Notes under the pieces: model-generated
The model's database searches: none
The model's input: only the letters and a program-made list of their open reading frames with translations
Told to the model about the DNA's origin: nothing
Assembly: GCA_036971615.1 (NCBI GenBank)
Contig: JAYKKR010000002.1
Span: 806,001-870,000, forward strand
Length of the DNA stretch: 64,000 nucleotides
Reading direction: 5' to 3'
Source of the DNA: Amyloporia xantha
Lineage: Eukaryota > Basidiomycota > Agaricomycetes > Polyporales > Adustoporiaceae
In this document: positions 51,180 to 62,036 of the stretch, in pieces
Numbering within the stretch: the first letter of the stretch is position 1
Layout of the letters: every line of letters starts with the position of its first letter
Position numbers and translations under genes: made by a program

Positions 51180-52290
51180 CCTAGTTCTTCTCGCTCACCT
51201 CCCACGTCAAGCCCACGGGCTCACACGGCCTACGCGTGCCCGTATTCTCCACATACGATTAGGACGAGGGCCTCTGACATCCTGTTTGTTGCGCAATTTG
51301 CCACCCGCGTTGCCCGACCGCAACCAGGCCACAACTACACACCTGTATCGTACCGACGCCCGTACTGTGGTGCGTAGCTTTGCGGAAGCGGATGCACCTG
51401 AGAGAAGGTGACAGGGTGGATTTCTTGCGGTAAACGACCTGCCAGTACGCGAGTATAGCGGAAGCAATCCGACCTTGCTATTCCGGTGTTACAGCATTGC
51501 TGTAGCGTTAGATATCGAGGGGTTTGTGGTAGGCATGAACGCTTAGTGTATGACCAGATTACGTGGGGACTGATCAGACAGCAGCTCATGGAGGACTGTA
51601 ATAAAGTGCTGCATGAAGACGCCAGAATCGTCTCAGGGAAAAAGTATGACGACGGTCTGAGTCGGAGAGCTGGTGCGTTGGACGGGACTCTGCGGATCCT
51701 GAAAGCTGTGTTGATGTTGAGTTGAACGGCGCTTTACATATCAATGACAATGAAGATGAAGACGACAAGTACTGAGGAAAGAATCGGCAAGGCCTGGCGA
51801 AGAGTTCAGTGCCTCTGTGTTAAGCAACGACAAGGGTAAGTTCAGAAATCCTTCACTTGGGCAATGTCTGATTATCCACACGCCAGCAAATAACTTCGCA
51901 TACAGGCTGCGGACCGGGCTGTGGAGCGCGGTGATGGATTGGCCAATAAACTCAAGTTCGTGATTTTAGAAGCGACAAGGGAAGACGTTGCTCAGTCAGA
52001 CAACTCGCACGATCCATTCGTTACCGACAATGTCATCCTAGCTCCAGCCTCACAAATGAAAGCTGAAGCGGCGACTACGTCCAGTGTACGACCTTGATCG
52101 AAAAGGGGCGGGAAGGTCGGGAAAAGGTCGGATCGCTCAAGAAGAAAACAAAAAGCTATGCCCGGCAGTTCTTCAGGGCGGGCCAGCGCATCACGAAGAT
52201 CCTTGCGTGCGGTGCAGAAAGAAGGCTCCCCTGGATGGGATGTAACAGAAGTTGAGTGCGCATATAGAATGGCTGAGAAAGCCCATCATT
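51180..52290 (+). pseudogene. Decayed copy of the 3' half of SDA1 (copy A)
   Basis: Collinear, badly mutated match to the live SDA1 gene from about its 33415 position to the stop. Landmarks in order: CGGGCTCACACGG-type start of the MGSHKLCV exon (51216), the RKLAQEF region (51360), TTAGATATCGAGGGGTTTGTG before a retained intron (51511-51586), and the [13 protein letters not shown] exon opening (51587 as CTCATGGAGGAC). The acidic block, the intron donor after it (51838), ATCCACACGCCAGCAAA for ILTPAD, and GTTGAGTGCGCATATAGA for KLRAHIE (52251) follow. Frameshifts and stops are everywhere, so it is not translatable. The 5' half of the gene is absent. The intact DUF6533 copy 2 follows, as in the source locus. 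Confidence 0.85.
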
Positions 52291-53533
52291 CATTTAATGT
52301 GATAGGATGCAATACGCATCCACTCTGGTCTTCCTATACTTCTTCCACAAGGATGCAATAAGACTGAGTGAGTTTGACTGGCAGATTTTGGGAATGTGCA
52401 TGAGAAAGCCATTCGGGACTCATATTCTTCCGCTTGTCTCTCTCCATGCGCGCCCTTAAGCTTCGGCAAGGAGACAAGTGGACTGTTCCCGTAGAATGCA
52501 TCCAGAGGGGTAATGTGATCACATCCGCAGGGGTTTCTTCTTTGAAGATGAATAGACGGCGATCTTTTGGTCCCATGCACAGATACGTCATCCTGAACCC
52601 TACCACGAGCACCAAACGGACCATGTGGGACGGAAGCGGTGAACTATACACCGTCTGCATATACCGTCTGTGGAAACGCGTCCCGGCTCTCATCTTCGCC
52701 ATCCGTACAGTTCTCAAAGTCTCTTCAGTGGCAAGTTCACAATGGCGTTCATTGTCACGGCTTTCTTGCAAATCGAAGTAGGCACTTCACACCAGCAGCT
52801 TCTTTCATAAAGAAAAGAAGTATACACGGTCTGCATATTCAACCGGCCTGCAGAAAGCTGAAACATGCTGGTGTCAGAGCTCCAGCGCGTCCCATGTTTC
52901 AAATTCTGACGTAGCGCTCTGTCAAGTATACGAGACGTTCTACACTGCCCCGGACTCTAAGAATATTGATCTCTAGGATAAAGTTCACACAGGGCTAAGT
53001 TGCAATTGAGCGTGAGGGAGCAGGGCGTGCTGTGATGGTGTCAGGAACAGATCCATGATAGGAAGACAGGGATTCTATGACGTTCTGAACTAACATCCTT
53101 GAGAATCGAAATGCCGATAAGTTGGCATTTAATCCGCAAACATGCAAATTTATCATTTGGTACTCGAGCTTTCAATTTCTTGAACATCATGTATCTCCCT
53201 GGGCTGCTAGCCAAATGGCGGCCATTTGGGACTTTCTGACAAGCCGTGAGTTTCGTGCAATTCAGGTTATGTTTAGCATCTCTTATCTCTGATCCCAGAC
53301 TAGCCGGAGAAAGTCCGACGGAAGTGCTACTATGCCCTGCCAGCAGAGCTAGCCCTTCATTCGCACGCATGACTTTAGCAATAATCTCATTACCACGCTC
53401 ATCTTGAAGAAGAGGAGCATCTTTAGAAGCCTATGGGTGCATGCGACTATGTCTTCGATCAGCGATCATGGACGCAGGGCCCACTATATCTTGCGCCTTT
53501 CGCTGAAACGCGTCTTCTGCAGGACGCACAACC
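52291..53533. other. Spacer between SDA1 pseudogene A and DUF6533 copy 2
   Basis: About 1.2 kb. Open frames exist on both strands (52334-52771 minus, 145 codons; 52434-52781 plus, 115 codons; 53041-53370 minus), but they overlap each other and resemble nothing known. No mobile element is recognised. Confidence 0.35.
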
Positions 53534-55233
53534 ATGCCCTTACCGCCAGCCGGGAATGACGTCCCTTGGGGGTCAGTAGTCATTCCTATTCTACCTCCGT
53601 AATGGCATAGCTTGACTAATGTCAATACAGATACACCTTCATTCAGAATGACCTTTTCTTTGTCATCACAGGTTCGATGCACTGAACTTTTATCCTGATG
53701 GAAACTAACGGAAAGTCTGCAGCGCTCTACGCCTACGATTTTTGCCTGACTCTGGATCGCGAGATCATGTATATCTGGACCTCTGAGCTTTCATTTGTCA
53801 CGGCGATATTCTATGCTCTCCGCTATTCTGCTCTTCTGAACACTGTCCTGGAAATTCTGACGAGGGCTTCGTTCCCAAGCTGGCAGGATACACAGGCGAG
53901 TGGCTTCATTTAATATCAGTGCCTCGCACAACTAACGGTCTAATGCAGAGGTCACTGATTTGATCATGCGATGATGCTGTCCACGATCTTAGCTGATGGA
54001 CCTTCCCCTAGCTGCACGGTGTTGTTTCGATTGCAAATGGTCTTCGACATTATCATTTTGATCGCTGCTGCAGGTTTGCCTACCAGTCGACTTCTTCCGC
54101 TTCGCGTTATAATAATACTAACCCCCAATGTGTAGTTTTTGCAGCCATCCGTGTCTATGCGGTTTTTGCTCGGAATAAATGGCTATTCGGTCTGACTCTG
54201 ACCTCAGGCTTAATCAGTCCCGTCATCTCCATTGTAAGTTTCTCGTCTGTCCAACATATTTTTAATCAATGTATAACAACGCATCGCATATCCAGTACAT
54301 ATTTGCCATGACTGTGCCTCTCTTTGACCCGACCATGCAGTTCTGCACATTGGGGATCATCGTCAACTTGAACCCCCTCGTCTACGAGAAGTAAGTGAGC
54401 CCCAATGTCAGCTACCTTTGCTGATCTCTCCGTGATGCCAATTTTCCAGTGGTGAGTCCATCTTATACTCCGAAACGGTCATAAGACCGCCACTGATCGT
54501 TACTGGCAGTTATGATCGTGGCGAGATGCTTCGCCCTGCTGTCTGATGGCCTCGTCTTGGTCCTTACTTCAGTGAAGACAGTGCGGATCAGACGCGCGAA
54601 TGCAAATTTTAGCACCGGTATAATGCTCAGTGGAATTCTCATGCGAGATAGTGAGTGTTCCGTACCACCCGTGCATATGACAGTGATGCTGAAAAGGTCG
54701 CCTGGCTCAGCCTTGCTGTATTTTGGGTAAGTCGAGCAAGAACACTGATATGTCCTCGCTCTCAACTGCCTCTATAGCTTCCTTTTTATTGTCAATTTGG
54801 TCGGCATTGCGACTGGTCATATAACTTCGGTACGTTCTGATAGTGACTGTCTATCGACTGTTTGTACCGCTAACTTGCTGTGTCACTGTGTCAGTTCATC
54901 TCGGTGGTGACATTATGGACCGCAATGTAAGGCGTATCTTTCGTTCTGCATAGAGACGCCAAGATCTCTCGCAAAATGATACTCAACGGGCTGATTTTTT
55001 GATTTCTGCATAGATTCACGTCAATGTTGCTGACGCGCCTCGCACTGGATCTTCGCGAAGCGCATATTTTGGAGAAAAGCGAGGGATCAGATTACGTCGA
55101 TGTCTCAAGAACGGTCATATTTGCGTCGGTGCGAGATGCGCTGAGCGACGCTAACATCAACCAGGACAGTGCAGACACAACAGTCGAGGCAATACGTCTG
55201 TTGCCTGTCGGTATGAGCAAAGCCACGGTTTAG
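53534..55233 (+). CDS. DUF6533-type membrane protein, copy 2
   Basis: Multi-pass membrane protein of unknown function, paralogue of 29562-31241. It starts MPLPPAGNDVPWG (53534), then YTFIQNDLFFVIT, ALYAYDFCLTLDREIMYIW, FYALRYSALLNTVLEILTRA and PSWQDTQ. An unusual junction follows: GC donor at 53896, then a probable 2-nt exon AG at 53949-53950, then CTVLFRLQMVFDIIILIAAA from 54012. Later exons are VFAAIRVYAVFARNKWLFGL, FDPTMQFCTLGIIVNLNPL, SGILMRDSECSV-type segments and FTSMLLTRLALDLREAHI, with a tail ending LPVGMSKATV at 55233. All exons stay in frame, so the gene looks functional. It sits downstream of an SDA1 pseudogene, reproducing the source order, in inverted orientation. An ATG at 53698 lies within an intron and is not the start. 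Confidence 0.8.
53896..54011 (+). other. GC-AG intron plus probable 2-nt micro-exon (copy 2)
   Basis: The exon ends TGG CAG GAT ACA CAG at 53895 and the DNA then reads GCGAGT, a GC-type donor. The downstream exon at 54012 needs two extra bases to stay in frame. An AG at 53949-53950, flanked by an acceptor and a GTCACT donor, supplies them. Copies 1 and 3 have the same arrangement (30820-30821 and 57883-57884). Confidence 0.5.
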
Positions 55234-55499
55234 GGGTAAAGTGAATGTGTGCTAGTGTGTGTGACTGAAACTTTCGAGCATCTTCGTACCGCTCAGCGCT
55301 CCAGTGGACAGATCCTTTCTCGTTGTGACACATGATTACTTATTTCTCGAAATCGTCTATCACATGGCACGTAGTAGGAGTGACCTGCACTATTGTTTGA
55401 GGAGCAATCCGGAGTCAATGCTTGCCAGCTACCATTTCCAGCACTTACGCGACTGCCCTCGCGATGGCAAGAGTCCAGCTGGTCTGCACTGGTGACAAA

Positions 55500-56260
55500 T
55501 AGACGACTGTACCATAGCGAAGGGGAGCCAGATCAGCCCTTCTGTCGCCGCGCCGCCACCGCGGTTGAGGGGTATTGAGTCGGATGTCGACGCTTCAGAA
55601 GATTCCTGGGGCTGTATTGAGGTGAATTCTGACCGTGACAACGATCTGGAACTTATAGTGGGGATCAAAGTGAAAGATGCCTCAGCAGAGATGAAGGCGA
55701 TGTTGAGATGAAAGGATCAACGCCTCACAGAAGCTAACACAGAAGTCACTGCCTCCCATGTAGATCTCGTCGCCAGCAACGAGAAAGGTGCGCTCACTGA
55801 ACCATCCATTCGTAGAATTATACTTGATTTGTTCCCAGATCCTCATTCCAGCTTGGAATTTGCCATAAGCATAATTTCTGTATGCTAGCTCTACTGTGAG
55901 CAGCGTGGGGAATGTCGCTTGATCATCTGTCAAGCGGCAAACCGGGCGTCTGGACTCAGAGGCGAATGAGCAACTGCTTTTCAGCAGCCCGAAGACACAT
56001 CCGTTTTGGGCATGACAACTTAGACCCGCACAAGAAGGTAAAAGGAGCTCACGCCGAGCATGTACCCTATATCGAAAGGATCTGACATCATGAGGAACAG
56101 TTGAAGCTTCAAGGTGAAGAATTTGGAAAACCAAAATGTTTGCACCGTGCAATTGTATTGATACAAAGAAGGCGAAGAACAAGCTTGCATGATGATTCTT
56201 CGAGCGGTCTAGTCGCAGGTGAGAAAAGAAGTCTCTGTGCAAGAAGCAGCAAAAATTGAG
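55500..56260 (+). pseudogene. Decayed copy of the 3' half of SDA1 (copy B)
   Basis: Second collinear SDA1 relic, with fuzzy ends. Best anchors: TTGAGTCGGATGTCGACG onward (55579) for the acidic block, ATCTCGTCGCCAGCAACGAG (55765) for ISSLATTK, and GATCCTCATTCCAGC (55839) for ILTPAD. Further on are TCTGTCAAGCGGCAAACCGG (55926) for KRKLAA, CACAAGAAGGTAAAAGG (56027) for RKKAKA, AAGAACAAGCTTGCATGATG (56174) for KARNKPIMM, and AAGCAGCAAAAATTGAGGGC (56243) for QQKLRA. Many indels and stops make it untranslatable. It lies between DUF6533 copies 2 and 3, so the SDA1-DUF6533 unit of about 3.9 kb is tandemly repeated here. Confidence 0.85.
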
Positions 56261-57474
56261 GGCTATGTACTACAACGGGCGGGCACAGCCATGTCATTTG
56301 ATCGTTTGATTGAATACCGAGATTGGTAAGATGCATTCTACAAATGTGCGTGAGAAAGCTCAACTGTTGTGCTGGAAACTTCCCATAAAGTCTGTATCTT
56401 GATCATCCGATTTGCGAAGCCCGAAACCGTACTGAAGGATCCGGATCCATGTCTACAGGGGACAGCCGCGCTTTTTTGGGACGCGACAGGCCTCACCTCA
56501 GTACAAACACTGATATGTATCGCTGATATATGGAGCGAGTTGACCAACTACCAGCCGTGTGCCAGTACCATTCGAATTAAAGTCGGAGCTCTCAGTTTCT
56601 ACAACATCATGCGTGGACGTCTGGATAGTGATTCATGACTATTGCACACTATGGGCGACTGTGAGTCTCTTTTTGTAAACAGCAGCCATCTGGTGTAGCG
56701 GAGAATCTCTGACAACCATGCCACTGCCACCTCTCAAGTGAACCGTGCATCCATCGCAAGCGTGGATCAGGGATTTCTCATTGCGATGCTCTGGAAGCAC
56801 TACAGCGTGGCCCAATACAATTTAAGGTTGCCTCGTCGAGATTTCATCTCGCGGTTCGTTACGTGCACCACGCGTTCGACACTGCCCTGTTGTTTTCGAA
56901 ATGCCAAGGCAGGTTTCTCATCTGTGCCGGTGCAAACTCACTTCCCCACTTCGCCACGTTGTAAATGACCATATCGGAGAAGAAAGTAAAGAGAAATCCG
57001 ATTATGGATAATCTGGTAATGCCATAGTATTTGCAATGAAGGTCGTTGAAATATCGATATTTCCAATTTCAATGACTGCAAGCGCTCAGATTTGACATTT
57101 AGGCTTCGCGCTCAGCATCAAGATAATGCACTCTTCCCCCACAGCTAGCCTGAGGCCGGTCCTGTATTGTCAGCAACTGAGTTTTGCACACTCAGTCCGC
57201 CGTCTGATATTTTGCGTCTGACGCCCGAGTTGTCTTTCTGGCGGTGAGGACCCGACGAAACTTTCACTTGCACTGTCCCTTCCCAGCTGAACGCGCTAGC
57301 CTTTCCCTGGTACATACGGCGTCACGAGTCACTCAATCACGAGGGTCCACTTGAAGTTAAGAATCAGTGGGTGCATTCAATACAACTAAAATACTCTGAC
57401 TTGCTGACAATAGATACGGGGCCCAGTACATCCGCTACTAGTAACCGAAAGCTGGATTTACACAATCCTCTGCA
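56261..57474. other. Spacer between SDA1 pseudogene B and DUF6533 copy 3
   Basis: 1.2 kb. A plus-strand 89-codon frame (56369-56638) and shorter ones show no recognisable family. The sequence is not clearly alignable by eye to the 52.3-53.5 kb spacer. Confidence 0.35.
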
Positions 57475-59104
57475 ATGCCTTTACCGCCGGCCGGGAATGA
57501 CGTTCCTTGGGGGTGAGTATTTGTTCCTTTTTTCCGTAATGGCATAGCTTGACTATTGTCAATACAGATACACTTTCATCCAAAACGACCTTTTCTTCGT
57601 CATCACAGGTTCGGTGCACTAAACTTTCATCCTGGTGCAAACTAACGAAAAGTCTGCAGCGCTCTACGCCTACGATTTCTGCCTGACTCTGGATCGCGAG
57701 ATCATGTATATCTGGACCTCTGAGCTTTCATTTGTCACGGCGATATTCTACACTCTCCGTTATTCCGCTCTTCTCAATACTGTCTTGGAAATTTTGACAA
57801 GGGCCTCGTTCCCGAGCTGGCAGAATGCACATGCAAGTAGACTTATGACATTGATAATTACAGGACTAACAATCTAATGCAGAGGTCACTGGTTCAACCG
57901 TGAAGTGTCGTGCTAATGATCTGACCTAATGGATTTTCTTCTAGCTGCACGGTGTTATTTCGGTTGCAAATGGTCTTCGACATCATCATTTTGATCGGTG
58001 CAGCAGGTTTGTAGACTCGTCGATCTTTTTCCGTTTCGTCTTTTATTAACCGCGATGTGTAGTTTTTGCAGCCATTCGTGTCTATGCGGTTTTTGCTCGG
58101 AATAAGTGGCTATTTGGCCTCACCCTGACCTCAGGATTAATCAGTCCTGCCATTTCCATCGTAAGCGTCTCGTCTGTTCGACATGTTTGGAATCAATGTT
58201 GATCGATGCATCGCATATCCAGTACATATTCGTCATGACTTCGCCTCTGTTCGACCCGACCACGCAGTTCTGTACATTGGGGATCGTCGACAACTTAAAC
58301 CCCTCGTCTACGAGAAGTAAGTGAGCCCCGACGCCGGTCGCCTATGCTGATATCTTCGCGATGCCATTTTTTCCAGTGGTGAATCCTTCTTATACTTCAG
58401 AACGGTCCTAATACCACAACTGATCGTCACTGGAAGTTATGATCGTAGCCAGGAGCTTCGCCCTGCTGTCTGATGGCCTCGTCTTGGTCCTTACTTCAGT
58501 GAAGACAGTGCGGATCAGACGCGCGAATGCAAATTTTAGTACCGGTATAATGCTCAGTGGAATTCTCATGCGAGATAGTGAGTGTCCTTACCGCCCGTGC
58601 GTATGACAGTGATGCTAAAAAGGTCGTCTGGTTCAGCCTTGTTGTATTTTGGGTTAGTCGAGCGAGATCGCCGACATGTACTCGCTCTCAACTGCCTCTA
58701 TAGCTTCCTTTTCATTGTCAATTTGGTCGGCATTGCGACTGGTCATATAACTTCGGTACGTCCTGGTAGTGACTGACACTGACTGTCTATCGACTGTTTA
58801 TACCGCTAACTTGCTGTGTCACTTTATCAGTTCATCTCGGTGGTGACATTATGGACCGCAATGTAAGGCGTATCTTTCGTTCTGCATAGAGACGCAAAGA
58901 TTTCTCAAATAATATTTAACGGACTAATTCTTTTAATTTCTGCTTAGATTCACGTCCATGCTGCTGACGCGTCTCGCACTAGATCTTCGCGAAGCGCATG
59001 CTCTAGGAAAAGAACAGGAATACACCGATATCTCGACAGTGGTAGCTTTTGCGTCGGTGCAGGATGTGCTGGACGACTTTGGTATGGACGAGGGCAGTGC
59101 TTGA
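57475..59104 (+). CDS. DUF6533-type membrane protein, copy 3
   Basis: Tandem duplicate of copy 2, about 3.94 kb further on and very similar in exons and introns (compare 54586-54660 with 58507-58580, almost identical). It starts MPLPPAGNDVPWG at 57475; then YTFIQNDLFFVIT, ALYAYDFCLTLDREIMYIW, FYTLRYSALLNTVLEILTRA and PSWQNAH. The GC donor is at 57833 and the probable micro-exon AG at 57883-57884. VFAAIRVYAVFARNKWLFGL and the remaining membrane segments follow. The last exon is SMLLTRLALDLREAHALGKE, ending in an acidic tail FGMDEGSA, stop 59102-59104. The tail differs from copy 2, being about 25 residues shorter. All frames are open. Function unknown. Confidence 0.8.
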
Positions 59105-59460
59105 TGATACAGCGAGTGGTCGATAAACGCAGAATCTGTCTAAGGACACAGTTGATGCTAGGCGCTTAGGGAAGCCTGAGACTGAACTACAGAGCGCGTG
59201 CTGCCAAGCATACGGCAGAGGAACACGCCTGAGAAGGCGGGATGATGCCTACTGCCCACAGGCCCATGCCAGAAGTGAGTCTGCAGTTGAGAGGCATTTG
59301 TTCGCGTATGTATGGTGGTTGTTTTAGTGCAGCGATGTCGTCGCAGTGCGCTCTACATATTTATTCAGGCTACACTCATCCGCCGTGTCTTGTCCGCCAT
59401 CGGCTGTTGGGAGGCTGTGGGCCACTAGCCGTCTCATGTCTTCTCCCAAGTCAGGATCGG
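59105..59460. other. 3' flank of DUF6533 copy 3
   Basis: No credible ORF. It ends at the target-site duplication of the hAT-like element. Confidence 0.5.
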
Positions 59461-60021
59461 CCATCGCAAGGGCCCCCGAAATTCCCTATAGGAGGCTGGC
59501 CGAGAATCCGGACATGAATCCCACCATTTTGACCAAACGGCCGGGTCATTTTCCCGACATGTTCACGGACCACCCCCCAACATGCCGGGTCGGCCAGGGT
59601 CGGTTGTCCCGACACTGGCAGCTGAGGACCGGACTAGCCGGGTTGCCGTCCGGACATGACCAAGGGATGAGAGATCGAGCCGTTGCGACGGAGCCTTTGC
59701 CGACCGCTGACCGGACCTCACCATCCGACGCTGGTAGCGGCGGCAGCGTTCCACTTGCCACTGATTCAGCTGAACAGTGTGATCGAGGAGCTTAGCCTAT
59801 TTTGGCAAATATTAGGCCAGATTTGGGCATTTGGGGCCAGAATCTCGCTTAATATGGCCTTTCCGGAAGTCCCGACACAAACCGACCGAAGTTGGGGGCT
59901 AGACCCGATTTCCCGACGTGAACGGCCAGATTTTGGCAAATTTCGGTCCGACATAAACGGCCAGATTCGCTGATTTTCTGACCCAGCCTATTATAGGGAA
60001 TTTCGGGGGTCCTCCATCGCA
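59461..60021. mobile_element. hAT-like MITE with 8 bp target-site duplication
   Basis: A 545 bp element (59469-60013). Its left terminus begins AGGGCCCCCGAAATTCCCTA (59469) and is the inverted complement of the right terminus ending at 60013. The termini match at 28 of 31 bases. It is flanked by exact direct repeats CCATCGCA at 59461-59468 and 60014-60021. An 8 bp target duplication with short inverted termini is the hallmark of the hAT superfamily. No transposase ORF is present, so it is non-autonomous. Internal GGCCAGATT and TTTTGGCAAAT motifs are repeated near the right end (59810-59970), as in subterminal transposase-binding arrays. Confidence 0.85.
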
Positions 60022-60189
60022 GCAGCAGCGACAGCGGGACCAGGATAATGCAGAAACCATGGCGACGTCGATATCGAGATGATCGGGGCCTAAAGACTAC
60101 GGTTGATCGGGTCACGCGCCGTGGGTCCAAGTGTGATGATATCCTAGTATGCCGGGTCCGCCACAGGTCCGCCACAAGTCAGCCAGGTC

Positions 60190-60195
60190 TATATA
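60190..60195 (+). promoter_or_regulatory. TATA box of the disrupted F-box/LRR-like gene
   Basis: TATATA is 52-57 bp upstream of the ATG at 60247, followed by a CTCACCA-repeat leader (60214-60240). The promoter therefore looks intact although the coding region is interrupted. Confidence 0.6.
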
Positions 60196-60246
60196 GACTA
60201 GACAAATGATTATCACTCACCACTCACCACTCACTACCACTCCCCA

Positions 60247-62036
60247 ATGCCTCCAATTGACCTCCCAACTAGTACTGCTAACACCAACGTCCTCCGCGGG
60301 TCAGAGCCGACGTCCACGGCACCACTGGCCCGGGCACCTGAGGCCACCACCACCGCAATTAATCGCACCGGATCCCCCTTCACCAGCACCTAGCGGTCAA
60401 TCACTAGACTACGAATAGCCTGCTGCTTCGCCCTGAAAAATGTAGGGGTGGAGGTGAGGGCACCTAGCGGCGAGATGTCTTACCGGGCGCCCATCCTTTA
60501 CTAGCCTTAGGTGGAAGTGCCTTTGGTCGTGGGCGTGCGTGGGAGCCTCTAACCGGGGTTCCCCCTGAGTGCGCTCCGGGGACCGGCCTTACGGGGACGG
60601 TTATGGTATGGTGTTAAGGTAGGGCGGCTTCGCCGCCCCAGGTTGCAGACCGCTCTGGAAAGCAACCACAGTAGGGCGTGGAGCCCATAGTTCATTTATA
60701 CCCGGCACTCTACATGTACTTAGTAGTATGGAGTATAAATTCGCAGAATTTAAAAAAAAAAAAAAAAAAAAAAAGAGGCCACCACCACCACCGTGACCCG
60801 GCCATTGGAAGCTGCCTTTCTCCCCGCCGAACTCTGCAAGGAGATGAGCCGGAAGCATCTCCCGCGCAGCGTCGAGTTCGGGGACAAGGACGCGGTCGTC
60901 CGCATGGGCCAGATCCGCGCGGAACGGTGGAGGGGGCCACACAGCGTGCTCGTCTGCGGTGTCGGCGGCGGCAGTGACGGGGGAGAGCTCAGTCCGCGCA
61001 CTCGCACTCGCCGGCCGATCCCACACCTGGCCACCTTCGCGTCGAAGCTCTGCGGGCGGTGGACGCGCGTGGCGACACTGACGCTTGCGGACGCAGAGTG
61101 GCGGGAGATCGACTTCCAGCCGGAGACGTCGATGGCGCTCCTCGATAACCTCTTCACCTTCGCCGCCGTCACCCACCTCCGGCTGCGGGACGTCACCTTC
61201 CCCTCCGTCGCCACCTTCGGCCGCCTCCTCTACACGGTCCGCGGCCTGCGCGAGCTCCTCTGCGTGCGCGTGCGCTTCGCCACGCATCATTTCAACGACA
61301 ATGCGTGGCCGCACACCTCGTCTGGCAAGGAGCTCGATAGGGTCGTCTTGCACGACTCAGATTCGGTCGGTGAGATTATGACGTTCCTGGCGGCCACAGG
61401 CGTGCGCTCGCAGGCCGTCGTTATGGGCGTCGTGCAGCCTCTCCGCCCGGAAGACTTCTCTAGGACCTTCAAGTTGCAGCAGTTTGTGGAGACGTGCGGC
61501 ACCTCGCTGCGCGACCTGAGGCTGACCCTGGCGCAGGGCGGTGTGTGATCTCGTGGTCCTTTTATCTTGTTGCTTTGAGACCTCTGATGGGCGCATACAC
61601 AGAATATCACCTCGATCTCTCGCACAACACGGAGCTCGAGCAGCTGCACCTCAAGATGTCCATCGACAGCGTGGACGCTTCGTACGGCTGGGTAGCACGA
61701 GTTGTCTCGCAGATCACGTCAAGCGCCATGACGCAGTTCATGCTCTATTTCAAAATGACTGCGCTAGCTCCTGACGCTGACGAGATCGCTGCAGGCCTCA
61801 CGGCACTGAGCGAGCACTGCTGCGCCCCGCTCGGCCGGATCCTTGCTCGGCCAATATTCGCGCATCTGCAAACAGTCTCGCTGCTGGTGATGGTCCCCAG
61901 AAGTGGCCACGACATCGCGAAGGATATGTGGCCCGTGATGGTGGAGTCGCAGCTGCCTGTGCTGCACAGACGAGGAATCGTGCGGTGCGTCCGTGTTTTC
62001 ACTGCTACCCCTGTGATGAATTGGCTGATGCTCTGA
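60247..62036 (+). pseudogene. F-box/LRR-like gene interrupted by a retroposon
   Basis: This resembles the large agaricomycete family of F-box/leucine-rich-repeat-like proteins. The 5' part (ATG 60247, MPPIDLPTSTANTNVLRGSE) runs in frame to GAG GCC ACC ACC ACC at 60340, where a 420 bp insertion begins and soon brings a stop (TAG, about 60391). The same 15 bp recur at 60775 and the frame continues: EAAFLPAELCKEMSRKHLPR, HLATFASKLCGRWTRV, AAVTHLRLRDVTFPS and FGRLLYTVRGLRELLCVRV. An intron (about 61541-61596) joins QGG to EYHLDLSHNTELEQLHLKMS, ending NWLML at 62034-62036. Apart from the insertion no damage is visible, so the event is young or the insertion is tolerated. An F-box itself is not obvious. 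Confidence 0.75.
60340..60789 (+). mobile_element. Poly(A) retroposon (SINE or 5'-truncated LINE) with 15 bp target duplication
   Basis: The element spans 60355-60774 (420 bp) and ends in 23 consecutive A (60752-60774). It is bounded by exact direct repeats GAGGCCACCACCACC at 60340-60354 and 60775-60789. Poly(A) plus a target duplication of this length indicates target-primed reverse transcription. No reverse-transcriptase ORF fits in it, so it is a SINE or the 3' end of a LINE. It has a GC-rich body with a hairpin (GGGCGGCTTCGCCGCCC near 60625). I did not find a convincing tRNA-type A/B box. It is oriented with the host gene. Confidence 0.85.

Noticed and set aside
52334..52781. Overlapping ORFs of 145 (-) and 115 (+) codons between the SDA1 relic and DUF6533 copy 2
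   Set aside because: They overlap each other on opposite strands, lack motifs, and sit in a decayed duplicated block.
53431..53682. 83-codon minus-strand ORF
   Set aside because: It is antisense to the first exons and intron of DUF6533 copy 2.
60793..61548. Independent gene starting at 60793
   Set aside because: The frame begins with GTG directly after the retroposon's duplicated target site. It is the continuation of the interrupted gene starting at 60247.
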